From Bryoerythrophyllum caledonicum (Eukaryota > Streptophyta > Bryopsida > Pottiales > Pottiaceae): DNA of 64,000 bases. Under the pieces are notes generated by a model that did not search any database, was not told where the DNA came from, and was given only the letters and a program-made list of their open reading frames with translations. The position numbers and the translations under genes were made by a program. The stretch covers positions 15,010,187 to 15,074,186 of the forward strand of contig OZ020525.1 in the NCBI GenBank assembly GCA_963971425.1, written 5' to 3'. Every line of letters starts with the position of its first letter. The first letter of the stretch is position 1. Shown piece after piece: positions 54,623 to 64,000 of this stretch.

Positions 54623-56633
54623 TTCATCCAATGAACTTGACGAAATTCATCCTACTTGATGGTTATGTTTTGCAAGACACGATGATGTTTTTCAGGACAT
54701 GTCAATGTTTTGCCAAACACTGCTGATGTTTTCAGAGACGTCTCTGTCGGATGTCCTCAAAGATATGTAGACGTTACTCGAGACATCTTCAATTGGATGT
54801 CTCGAGTGATGTGGACCTATACACAGAATGACGTGTCACCTTATCCGACATGGAATTGTATTTGCCGTGTAGATGAAGTGCTGCAAACTACAAAATATAT
54901 AATATGTCCACATGGGTAAGCCACCAAGGACTTTGCAAAATCCCCCTAAATTCCTTATAATTCTGGTTTTGATAGAAAAGTGGTATTTTAATATTATATT
55001 AATTAATAAATATTATTTAATATTTAAATATACAGTACTGAATTTAATATGTCCGCTTTAATTACAGAATAATCAGTTTTTATAAAATATTATTATAATA
55101 TTAATTAATATTTTGTATTTTTAATATTTAAAATTTTATTTTATTTTGGAAACCATTTTGATACAAAGTGGACAAATCAAAAATTTCAGAGGATCAAAGT
55201 TAATAAATATAATTAGAATATTCTTCAATTTTATATACTTTATTTTTTATTTTATTTTTTAAAAAAAAATCTTGTTTTATAAGGCTCGTGCCCTTTTTTT
55301 TCTCCTCTTACAGACCGCTGCCCGTTTCGTTGTTTTTTTTAACGTTGAGCTGCTTTCTACCTTGCACAGCAGTAACTTCGACATTCTTACCCCAGCTGAA
55401 ACGCTTGTCCGCTGCCAGCGTGGCAGTTCTGCGTCACCCAAGATGTCCTCGATGACGTCCTCGGAGACGGGCGCGTTGTTGGAGACATCGTCGCGTCTCC
55501 TATTTCGCACGCGCGTTTCGGGACCCTCCTACCTCCACTGTTCATTATTGACGCGTGGACATCCTCACGTTCACGGGGACAATACTGGCTAGCTCCAAGA
55601 CATCAAAAAAACACGTTGACATGATTAAGGACATAACAAAAAACACGGGTTTCTTACAGTGGTTCCTTCCCGCGGGGCCTCTTTGGGTCCTCCAGTCTTC
55701 CTCCGGAGTGTCCGTGGTTGTTGGTTCCGGCACAGGTTCTGTTGCCCCGCCGGATTCTTCCTCTGACTCTTCACCTCCGTACTTCTAGAGGCTGAGGATT
55801 TCGTCGTATTGCCTCTGCTCCGTCTGAGTCAGTTGTTGGTGGTGGCAGTAGAGATGCACCACGTAGGAAGCTAGGGGGGTCGCCGATTTCTTCACCTTCA
55901 GGAGGTTGGCCAACAGCCGATTGATCATTTCGTCCATGAGCATCCCCCAGTCCACGGCAATCTTTCCCCAGAGTGCTCCGAGGAAATTACACGCCCACTT
56001 TGCCACTACCTGCTTCGGCTTTTCCGGTTGAAAAATAGGGTTTAGAAACCCTAGCACCAATTGGGCATCCCGGTGTAGTAAGTCTTGCATGCTGTAGCCC
56101 TCCTTCGGGTCGGCTTTCCCCCCGAATTCCTCCACCAGGAACTCGTCTCGCCGTTCCACGACCTTGGTGCGGCCGGCCCGGAAGTCGTATGCCTGTGTCC
56201 ATTCCGGAACTCCCCAGAGTTCCGGATGGGCTCGCAGCAAGCCTTCGTAATTGGGGTCTGGGGCGCCTATCAGCTCCCGGACGTATGGCTCCTCCCGGAT
56301 GCCCCAAGCGACTTCGAGAAAGCCGTCGCAGCCCATGGTCTTCAGTCTTTCCTACAGCATGTTGTACTCGTCCGGGTTTGAAGGGATTTCCGGAAGAACC
56401 CGCGTCAAAGGCGGGAGCGCAGCGGCCGGCTCTTCATCTCGCTTCCCGCGCCCATCTCTATCCGTTCTCTTCTTCTTGGCCATGGGGATCGTCTTCATTG
56501 AGTGTGCCTAATTCCTCACTTTCCCTCAATGTTGTCCCTGTGCGCACCGACCTCACAAAAACCCTCTCTAACGGACACACGTCCGTTCTAACCGTCGAAA
56601 CTGCAAATCCTAACGGCCAGTGGTTAGGAGAAT

Positions 56634-56658
56634 GCGAGAGAGAGAGAGAGAGAGAGTG
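56634..56658. repeat. (GA)n microsatellite
   Basis: A run of about 12 GA dinucleotides upstream of the start codon of the element C gene, in its presumed 5' leader. Confidence 0.9.
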
Positions 56659-57060
56659 AGAGCGCTAGAGCGGAACCACATCACGCGAAGAAAAAATGAA
56701 AAGAAAGAGTTTCCCCCCGCGCCACAACCTTTTGTAGTCTGGCCGTTAGTACGGCTCATGATGACAGCTGATGGTGATAGCTTCGGATGACAGTTCCGGA
56801 TGACAGACTATCCCGGCATTCCGTTAACTACTCCGGCCGTTCGTTTCGTAGCTTTAGGCTTAATTAGGGATTTTAGCCATGTCCCTCTGTCTTTATTCTT
56901 ACAAATAGACTATAGGTTTTATTCTAGCACAGACTATAGTATCTACTTAACTAATTTTTTTGTTTTTGCCGGAGTTTAAGGTTAACTTCCGGCACCTTGT
57001 GGGAACGGATTCCCACAACCTTTTCACTGTGTAACGGGTAATAATAGTCGTCCACGCCAC

Positions 57061-58180
57061 GTGGGTTTGCCCTACTACATTAGTGAGTCTTGGTTACCTC
57101 TTTCTTTCAGCATTGCGGATGCAGCCACTTCAGCTACCGCTCCCACTCTAATTGCGGTCCCATCGGTTGCTTCCACTCATGGAGATGCCGCACACACCTT
57201 GGCCTATAGGTGTTGTAGTTGCCGGTGTTTGCCGGTGTTGACTTTTTGACACCAAATTTTTAACCATCCGGTGTATTCCACTTGGTGGATAGTACGTTGG
57301 AGGGCAAGGTGCCTATGCCTTTTTGGAGGTCTTACAGGCAGTGACGGCTCCACCAACCAAGGAAGATTTGATAGCAATGTAGACAAAGTTGGCAGCAGAG
57401 ACTATTTTCGCCATTGAGGCCAATGCCACTTCTACACCTATAAAGGAGTCCTCTGGGGATCAGTCTTTCATCTCTAAAGTGGCTTATGTCTCTAACGTTG
57501 CGGCCTGGTCAGCACATGAGCGACATAGTGTGCGTCCAAGGGTTGTAAGTTTGGTGAATGACCACGTAGTCATTGTGGTTGGCCGTACGAACGACAATCC
57601 CACTTGAGCTTCCCCCCTACGTATAATGTTTAGGATCTATGACTCAGCTAGTAATAATTGGCAAGTAGCTAGCCCAAGATTTGGGTCTACGTGCTTCGGA
57701 CCTCGAGCCCTTCTTGTTTATGATTGCTAAATTGGTTGGGGGCACGGAGAAGGCCATGAATTACACTCGACATCCGTTGTAGTTGATGTTCGGCGTTAGA
57801 TATGGTCCATTGTTTTCTCATATATCTCTCTAGTGCGCTGTGACTGGAGCCACTAACTATGACATTCTAATGGGTCAATCAATGTTTTATCCACTTGATT
57901 TGGGATGGATATCTGGACGGAGGAGGCTTGGATTAGGCCTAGGTGGTATGCCGGTGATGGTAGAAAGGAGCTCATCCTCGTTGTCTTCGCATCTAGTAGA
58001 GTGACTTTGATGGAGGATGCTATGTTTGAGTGCAGTAGTTTGGCATCCGATTTGCCATGTGGTTCGACGCTTTTGGAGGAGACATTTGCTTATATGACGG
58101 GGTAGCATAAGCACGTGAGCACAGACCAGTGGAGATCCCTCCACATCATTGCAAGGATCTGCTTCCTCCATGGCAGACTC
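57061..58180 (+). pseudogene. Element A linker and retroviral-type protease region, decayed
   Basis: Plus strand, resuming element A after element C. 57100-57225 is an Ala/Thr/Val-rich linker. 57389-57606 reads AAETIFAIEANATSTPIKES and FISKVAYVSNVAAWSAHERH. IYDSASNNW at about 57640 sits where an aspartic protease D-S/T-G/A site would be. A neighbouring frame then gives LAQDLGLRASDLEP, GGTEKAMNYTRHPL, FGVRYGPLFSHISL and TGATNYDILMGQSMFYPL, with in-frame TAGs. 57905-58105 adds DIWTEEAWIRPRWYAGDGRK. This resembles the protease-to-downstream linker of Ty3/gypsy-like polyproteins. Frameshifts are frequent, so it is inactive. The DNMT-like domain follows directly. Confidence 0.5.
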
Positions 58181-58242
58181 AGTTAGACCTCACTCATTCC
58201 AATCGGATGATTCTGGACACTCTTGATGTTCCACAACTCTAA

Positions 58243-58690
58243 GTGGACTGTTCCACTGTGTCGTTGGCTTGCACTATTCAATGGCAATCACCAGATGAGG
58301 CTACTACCCTCGTGGAGCTATTTGTCGATATCGGTACGGGGCTCGTAGCTACATTGGAGGCCGGGCTCAAGGTACGCCGGTACATCCACGTGGATAGTGG
58401 CTTTGCAGCCAACCGTTCCGCTCACCATCACATTCAGCATCTTCTGGCGTTGAATCCGGAGCAGTTACCGTCTTCTCCTATCCGTGAATGTTTTGGCAAG
58501 TTGCCACGTGATGTGACGTTGATCATTGAGGATGATCAATTAGGTCTCGTGGACATGGTGATTGTCGGATGGCCTTCCCAAGGCCATTCACGGGCGGGGA
58601 GTGGACGCGGCTTGGATGATCCACAGTCGGGTCTCTTTGCAGATTTGTTCAGACTTATCCTATGGTGGATTACCCACCAATTGTTAGCGA
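58243..58690 (+). pseudogene. C5 cytosine methyltransferase (DNMT)-like domain of retroelement A, truncated
   Basis: A 150-codon open frame (58243-58695) preceded by an in-frame TAA at 58240-58242, with protein-like sequence continuing upstream in the same frame (CKDLLPPWQTQLDLTHSNRM). Residues 24-42 read VELFVDIGTGLVATLEAGL, the SAM-binding motif I (FxGxG type). Residues 45-51 (RRYIHVD) fit motif II. Residues 104-131 contain VDMVIVGWPSQGHSRAG and GLDDPQSGLF, matching motif IV-V of C5 methyltransferases (PCQ-x-xS-x-AG, then D-x-R-S-x-LF). The catalytic Cys is Ser (TCC at 58576-58578). The domain stops at WWITHQ, before the ENV motif VI, exactly where the LTR of element B begins. Spacing resembles DNMT3-type enzymes. 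DNMT domains in retrotransposons are known from charophytes and dinoflagellates. As it stands it cannot be catalytic. Confidence 0.78.
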
Positions 58691-59026
58691 CATGACCTCT
58701 ATCCTTCTAATTCCTTTTACTTTAGATTAGGCATTAACTTTAGAAATCCTATTACTTTGCTTTTACTTTAGAAATCCTATCACTTTGCTTTTACTTTAGA
58801 AACCCTTTCACTTTAGATTAAGAAATATATATAGGGGTCGAGGCTAAAGAGTCCTTTAGCCTGGACAACGCATCTCTTGGAGCACTCGCTCATCTCTCTT
58901 TATGTTGTTCGTGTACCCATCTTGTTAATCCAAGTTCATATTAGTTTTCCTTTCCAAACCTTTTCTAGTTTCGAGAGTTCTTCTTTAGTATTCTTGTGTC
59001 CCTGATAGTTTGTCGAGACTAATGTC
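58682..59026 (+). mobile_element. Candidate 5' LTR of Ty3/gypsy element B
   Basis: Begins TGTTAGCG at the break in the DNMT domain and ends ...TAATGTCA just before a Met-tRNA-type primer site. It contains aagaaatatatatagggg (TATA-like, about 58822-58838). It also holds three diverged copies of a 29-bp ctttgcttttactttagaaa-type unit (58727-58830). The partner LTR is missing because element B is truncated. Confidence 0.6.
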
Positions 59027-59030
59027 ACTT

Positions 59031-59048
59031 GAGTATCAGAGTTAGGGC
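59031..59048 (+). other. Primer binding site of element B
   Basis: gagTATCAGAGttagggccc resembles TGGTATCAGAGC, complementary to initiator Met-tRNA and the commonest plant LTR-element primer site. Decayed at its first bases. Confidence 0.55.
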
Positions 59049-59279
59049 CCTTCTAGAGGTTGAGGTTTACCTCCTCTTTTGTGAAGGTGTACTAACAATT
59101 TTAGAGGTTGTTGTTTTGCCCCTTCTAATCTGATATCTCATTTTGTCACAACATTTGAGTTTTGTTCTTCTTGTAAGAGTAGCGGGCAATCCCTTGCTCT
59201 GTAGATTTGAAGGTTTGAAGGTTGCAATTTATCTTGCACTAAGCCAAGATTTTATTTTTGATTATTCTCGTATTTTAGT

Positions 59280-60230
59280 ATGGCTAGAACTCGGGACTTT
59301 ATTATGCCTAAATCCGCCAAGGTTAAGTAAGAAGCTATCTTTAGTGTTGTAAATACATTGTTGGTCCGGACCACAACAATTGAAGGAGTCATTGGTGGCT
59401 TTCAACAACATCAATTGCCCGCAAATTTGGAAGGAGGAGCATTGCCTGTGATTCAACAAGATCCACCACCACAACAGAAGGAACCTTGCATAAGCCAGCC
59501 TGAGAAATTGTATGGCACACGCTCCAAGTTTCGAGGGTTTGTCAATCAAATTCAATTGATAATCGCCTTACAATCGGAGCGCTATCCAACAGAAGAGTCA
59601 CAAGTAGGATTGATTGGAACGTTGTTTACAAGACAAGCTTTATCATGGTTTGCTCCCTTGTTTGAAAAAGGTTCATTCAACTTGAACAACTTTGACACTT
59701 TTTTGAGGCCTTTGCAGAAGCATTTGGAGAACATGACAAGGCTTGTTGGGCAACAACAAAGATTTGGTCCCTACGCCAAAGGACACGTTCTGCATCGGCT
59801 TATGCCTCAGATTTTAGACAACTTTTGTGCAACATCAACTGGAATGAAGTAGCACTTGTGAGCCTATTCTATTGGGGCTTGAAAGATACTACAAAGGATT
59901 TATTGTTGTGACTCTTTGACTTGCAAACGCTCAATGAGGCAATTAGTCAAGTGGTTAAGGCGACAACCGACTCTTCCAACGTCACTAGGACTAGAGCTCA
60001 TGGACTCGATTGACGGAGCAGACTATTCAATAGACCTCATCTATGTGAGCAAGCAGTCCGAGTTCTTATTCAAAGGTTATAGACATGCAAATCCACACGA
60101 TACATATCAAACATCTTACTCCGAAAGAGAAAAAGCGTCGGATGGAGGAAGGACTATACTTGTATTGCAACAAAGGAGGTCACAAAGTCCCCAGTTGCCC
60201 GTAAAAGCCGAATCGATGTATTATCAAGAC
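59280..60230 (+). pseudogene. Ty3/gypsy element B gag, decayed
   Basis: ATG at 59280 (MARTRDFIMPKSAKVK), in-frame TAA at 59328-59330, then the same frame to 59852. It has KLYGTRSKFRGFVNQIQLII, RYPTEESQVGLIGTLFTRQA and LSWFAPLFEKGSFNLNNFDT, the Retrotrans_gag capsid pattern. After frameshifts, about 60075-60225 gives KEKKRRMEEGLYLYCNKGGH and KVPSCPVK, a zinc knuckle whose first Cys is Tyr. The gag style resembles fungal-type Ty3/gypsy elements. Confidence 0.8.
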
Positions 60231-60384
60231 CAGAGCTACTATAGTCCAGGAAAACGAAGATGCCTAGCCACAATAGGAACCGTACGGCTGGACAGTTCAA
60301 TTTTACAACAACATTTAGGTTCCTTTCTTTTCGCTCAACGTGCACCTTGTTTCACAACTTCATTGTTTTCTGGTCCTCAAAAAC

Positions 60385-62565
60385 TTTAAATCACTGCTTT
60401 GTTAGATTCATGAGCATTTGCTTGTTTTCTAGATGAAGAATTTGTCAAGAGTCACAAATTTCCTCTAGTCCAGAAATCTCAGCCCGTCCATGTAGAAGTG
60501 ATAGATAGACAACATTTGTCCTCAGATAGTGTTACCCATGAATCAATGCCCTTAGAACTGACATTTGAAGGCGATAGTAGCCAAATTATCTTCAATGTCA
60601 CTAGAACCCCATCAGACCCTATTATTCTTGTTCTCTCATGGTTAAAAAAATACAACTCATCTATAGACTGGAAGTTGCAAAAGATGATTTTCCCCTTCTC
60701 TTTGGAACATCCAGACAATAACCCTGTTCGAAAATCTGTTAGCAAACATGTTAGAAAATCACCAATGAAGAAACCCCTCTTCATAGGTGCAAGGGCTTTC
60801 ATAAGATCGTCCAAGGAAGACACATCATTTGTCAACTAGCAAAAGAAGACCTCAGCAGCTAGTATTTTGGAGCAGAATAAGGATTTTGAAGATGTATTTT
60901 TGAAGAAGAATGCCGACATACTTTCGGAGCACTGTCCATATGATTGTGGAGTTGATTTGGAAGAAGGAGCGCAACTGCCCTTTGGCCCGATCTACAACCT
61001 ATTGCAAACGGGGTTGGCGGAATTACGGAAGCATATTGACAAGAATATGGCCAAGACCTTCATTCGCCACTCCAAGTCACTAGCTGGAGCACATATTCTA
61101 TTTGTGAAGAAGAAGGATGGCTCATTACAAATGTGCGTGGATTATCAAGGTCTCAATTAGGTGACAAAGAAGAATCGCTATCCATTGCCCTTCATCTCTG
61201 GACTTTTGGAACAACTCCGAAGTGCGAATGTCTTTGCTAAGATTGACCTTTGTGGAGCTTATAACCTCATACAAATCAAGGAAAGAGACGAATAGAAGAC
61301 AACTTTTTGTACAAGATGTGGCCATTTTTAGTACAATGTCATGCCTTTTGACCTTACAAATGCCCAACATTTTTTCAGCACATGATTAATGACATTTTTT
61401 GGGAGCACCTTGACAAATTTGTTGTCATCTATTTAGATGATATTCTGATATTTTACAAGAATGAAGAACATCATGGGAAGCACGTTCGTTTGGTCCTTGA
61501 AAAATTACCCAAGTGGGGGCTCTAAGCCAAGCCAAATAAGTGTTTATTTCACCAAAACCAAGATGGAGTTTTTGGGATTCATCGCAACTATGGAAGGCTT
61601 GAAGATGTATCCAAAGAAGGTGGAAGCTATAGAGTCTTGGAAAGTTCCGAAGACGGTTCGAGACGTATAGTGTGTTCTTGGCTTTGTTAATTTCTATCGA
61701 ATTTTCATAAAAAATTATTCATTAATGGCTACTCCGCTTACGCAGTTGACATGCAAAGACAAGCTTGATTGGAGGCCGTCAGCAGAGAAGGCATTTCAAG
61801 ATCTTTCGACGACATTTACAACCGCGCCAATCTTGGTGCACCCGGATTTTACGAAGACACTCTATTTGGAGACTAATGCCTTGGATTTTTTGGGGGAATT
61901 ATACTTTTACAGATGGGGGAGGACGAGAAGCTTCACCCAATTGCATTTTACTCTTGTAAGTTTTCTGCTGCCGAGATTAATTATGAAATTCATGATAAGG
62001 AATTTCTTGCTATTGTGGATTCTTTTCAAGAGTGGCATCATTTTCTTGAAGGAGTTGCACGCCCAGTTACTATATACACAGATCACAAAAATTTGGAGTA
62101 CTTCATGTCATCTCGTGTTTTGAATTGGTGTCAAGCTAAATGGAACATGTTGCCATCCTGGTTTGATTTTGTTATCACTTATCGATCGGGGAAGCAACAA
62201 GGACTATCTAATGCGCTATCAAGGAGATTGTGTCTTGCGCCCCAAGCTCGAGAGGCAGCATTTGATCGACAGTGTACAACTCTATTGAAGCCAAGATTAT
62301 TTTGCCTTTGAGCTACTATTATACCAACACCTATTGATGTTGACTTCCTTGACCAAGTACGCATTGCAACCATTGAGGATCATATAACCCTCTTGAAAAG
62401 AATCCACAATAGCATCAAGCATCACCGCGGTAAAGACAACAAATTTAAGGTGGAGGAAGATCTGTTATACTTTGAAGAACATCTATTCATCCTAGAAGGT
62501 CCGACACAGCTTCGAGTTCTTCAATCTCACCATGACTTCATCCTTGTGCAACTGAAGAAAGGATA
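60385..62565 (+). pseudogene. Ty3/gypsy element B pol: protease, RT, RNase H, start of integrase
   Basis: Protease: ALLDS, then TGA where the DSG Gly should be, then FLDEEFVKSHKFPL and FNVTRTPSDPIILVLSWL. Reverse transcriptase: LFVKKKDGSLQMCVDYQGLN, stop, [37 protein letters not shown], stop, [11 protein letters not shown], and the catalytic YLDD at 61430-61441. A frameshift follows, then KMEFLGFIATMEGLKMYPKK. RNase H: WRPSAEKAFQDLSTTF, ILVHPDFTKTLYLETNALDF (catalytic Asp possibly lost), IAFYSCKFSAAEINYEIHDK, YTDHKNLEYF. Then the integrase zinc-binding N-terminus begins (about 62330-62560) and stops; the catalytic core is missing. At least five in-frame stops plus frameshifts, so inactive. 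Confidence 0.9.
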
Positions 62566-64000
62566 AGGCATGCGGCACCCTTTCCCTTCAAAAAAACTAA
62601 TCTCAAAAGTTTAAGTTTATAACTTGACATACCTTTTGTTATAAAAACTTGGTCACTTATGTTTTACTTTAAGTCATTAATGTGGCTACCAAATTACAAG
62701 TCTAGTGATGCAAGATAGATAGACAAAATTTGGACCAAAATGATTTTATTAAAAAAAATCATTATTACAAATAGTCCAAGCTAATAGAAGTGACAACTGT
62801 GTAGGAGTTAAGGAGGGATGACACCACTAGAAATGCCATTGGCGACTTACAAATTTCTTGAAGTTGATTTGTACAATTTCTTAAGAAACACTTGATTGAT
62901 CCAAATGATGTGAATCATAGTTTTGGTGGCATGCAAAGGATATAGAGTACAACTAATTTCAGGACGTAAGTCAAAGAAAACACTAGAGGTGGCAAGGAAA
63001 GTGTACATAAAAATGAAAATGACTTTGAGATAAGAGCATCATATTGGTTTGAATTATATTTGAGTTTAGATAGTATTTTTTTATTTTTTTCCCCTTAATA
63101 TACTACTCTCAATTCTTATGATTAGTACCAACATTATTGCCAAACTCTGACTTTGAAAATGTAGTATTAGAAGAAAATCTTCAATTCTTATGTATATAAA
63201 TGAAGTTCATATTTTGATCCTTTTAGCACCCACATGATAATAAAATCAAATCATATAATCTAATGATTTTCTTGTCCCGTAGCTATTTATTGTGTTGTGT
63301 ATTAATAATACTGCAAATTTTAGTACTACTTAGTTGTATTCAAAGCTTGAGAGACAATATACTTATTAATAAACTCACCAAAGCGTCAAAAAAGTGTTGG
63401 TCATTTGAGTTACAATACTATAATTTGTTTACAATTGATAGAAAATAGATGTCAAAGACTTGGAGGTTCCTATGCTCTAGTCAAAAGTAGTTTAACTGCC
63501 TAAGAAAACAAAAAAAGAGGAATCATATTGAATCAAGAGCCTAAGTTGCCATTTTCCTTTTAAGTTGATTATAGAGAATAAAAGCTATTTAGAGTTGATA
63601 ATAAGAATTAGTATTATGAAAAGAAGTCAAAATTTGTAATATCTTTGCCTCACTCTACAAATTAATCTAACTTGAGACCTATTTTAGGCGATACCATCCT
63701 ACTTTTGCCAACATTGGTTACAAATTCCTCTATTATATCACAATGCTCTTGCAATCCATGGCATCTAAATACAATTTTAGAACAAAACTAGCAGTTGGCG
63801 CTTGCTTTGCAACGCATTAATTCAACCATTTTTAATGTAGTTTTTGCATCACAAAATATTAAAAATAAAAGGTAACAACAATCTACATAAAATATAAATA
63901 TGTCTTTGAGACCTACGTATGGATTTTAATAATGTAATAGAATAGAATAGAAAAAATAAAATTGGTTTTAGATTTTTTGCATTTTAACATGGAATTTCAA
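62566..64000. other. AT-rich DNA with no recognised gene
   Basis: Element B ends abruptly near 62565. The remaining 1.4 kb is AT-rich without ORFs of interest, integrase, or LTR similarity. Confidence 0.6.

Larger units (their letters stand above)
53148..55661. mobile_element. Non-autonomous CACTA element, 2514 bp
   Basis: Ends CACTATAAAAAACCCGTG at 53148 and the inverted CACTGTAAGAAACCCGTG ending at 55661. The match extends about 45 bp inward. GTT flanks both sides (53145-53147, 55662-55664), the 3-bp target duplication typical of CACTA elements. Subterminal regions are rich in ACGT and GACATG words. The interior holds minisatellites and an AT-rich block (54940-55270). No transposase ORF is present, so it must have moved in trans. 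It interrupts the element C gene. Confidence 0.9.
51955..56483 (-). pseudogene. Element C gag-like gene, split by a CACTA insertion
   Basis: Starts at the ATG 56483 (MAKKKRTDRDGRGKRDEEPA). One frame runs to the CACTA junction with in-frame TAGs at 56352-56354 and 55785-55787. It includes MGCDGFLEVAWGIREEPYVR, WGVPEWTQAYDFRAGRTKVV, KWACNFLGALWGKIAVDWGM and a Glu-rich linker. Beyond the 2.5 kb insert the gene resumes at 53147 in a shifted frame: ESADIRNTSGLSDEDEYEPL, a coiled coil (VDRLEEAIHRVEDLRSKEGD), then VNTVNWSKIFTELVEKEKKV. Past in-frame TAA (52576-52578) and TAG (about 52435) it ends in a Pro/Ser-rich basic tail at 51955. About 670 codons without the insert. The layout (globular, coiled coil, basic tail) is gag-like, but no known domain is recognised. 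Confidence 0.55.
51100..57050 (-). mobile_element. Element C: minus-strand TE inserted in element A
   Basis: Between the gag and protease parts of element A lies a block of opposite polarity. It has one long minus-strand gene (51955-56483), GC-rich flanks and very frequent TCCGGA words in both coding and non-coding parts. Clear LTRs or TIRs were not found by eye, so the boundaries are approximate and the class is unknown. The CACTA element at 53148-55661 is a later insertion within it. Confidence 0.5.

Noticed and set aside
58243..58695. A functional, stand-alone host DNMT gene
   Set aside because: No N-terminal start, no motif VI, catalytic Cys is Ser, and it lies between retroelement protease and an LTR.
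1..62565. Alternative genetic code or stop-codon readthrough to explain in-frame stops
   Set aside because: NPF, CYP18-2 and the Glu-rich gene use stops normally; in-frame stops are confined to repeated, TE-like genes and fit C-to-T decay.
1..64000. tRNA and rRNA genes
   Set aside because: No cloverleaf with A and B box or rRNA core sequence was noticed on either strand. The two tRNA-like matches are primer sites of LTR elements.

Overview
This is a 64 kb piece of a nuclear genome from the green plant lineage. The host genes have spliced plant structures: a five-exon NPF/PTR transporter and a six-exon CYP18-2 (PPIL1) cyclophilin whose last residues match the plant form. Both are GC-rich islands in AT-rich, transposon-dominated DNA. 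Only three host-like genes are visible. The mix of repeats (pogo-type transposon, CACTA, TTAA elements, a LINE, two Ty3/gypsy elements, one carrying a cytosine methyltransferase-like domain) fits a non-seed streptophyte such as a bryophyte, lycophyte, fern or charophyte. The sequence alone does not settle which.

Layout. 0-14 kb: two decayed copies of a kinase-like gene (minus at 1-640, plus at 6979-8178), a LINE 3' end (10.8-12.2 kb), and a BED-finger-like ORF (12.4-13.4 kb). All three ORF starts are preceded by GC-rich tracts full of CGGACGGCC-type words. A 200-base assembly gap lies at 6429-6628. 14-19.4 kb: coiled-coil and RING-like coding remnants, split by a 1.48 kb inverted-repeat element. 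20.8-23.0 kb: the NPF gene (minus). 25.0-30.0 kb: an unclassified element with imperfect terminal inverted repeats. 31.5-36.3 kb: a TTAA-flanked element carrying a complete 3.9 kb pogo-type transposon with perfect 24-bp TIRs and a broken transposase. 37.5-39.7 kb: CYP18-2 (plus). 40.2-40.85 and 46.9 kb: short TTAA MITEs. 42.2-44.3 kb: a 2.1 kb fold-back. 44.7-45.7 kb: a Glu-rich, single-pass membrane protein gene (minus).

48.0-62.6 kb is a nest. Ty3/gypsy-like element A starts with an LTR near 48.0 kb, then a primer site, gag with a zinc-knuckle region, a protease-like region and a DNMT-like domain. Within A, between gag and protease, sits an unrelated minus-strand TE gene (element C). Element C is itself split by a 2.5 kb CACTA element with a clean GTT target duplication. 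The DNMT domain of A ends where a second Ty3/gypsy element (B, with LTR, gag, protease, RT and RNase H) begins. B is truncated in integrase at about 62.57 kb.

The most interesting item is the DNMT-like domain inside a retrotransposon. It has a recognisable motif I and motif IV, but the catalytic Cys is Ser and the domain stops before motif VI. Many TE genes here are broken by in-frame stops and few frameshifts. In several of them the stops fit C-to-T decay of methylated cytosines.
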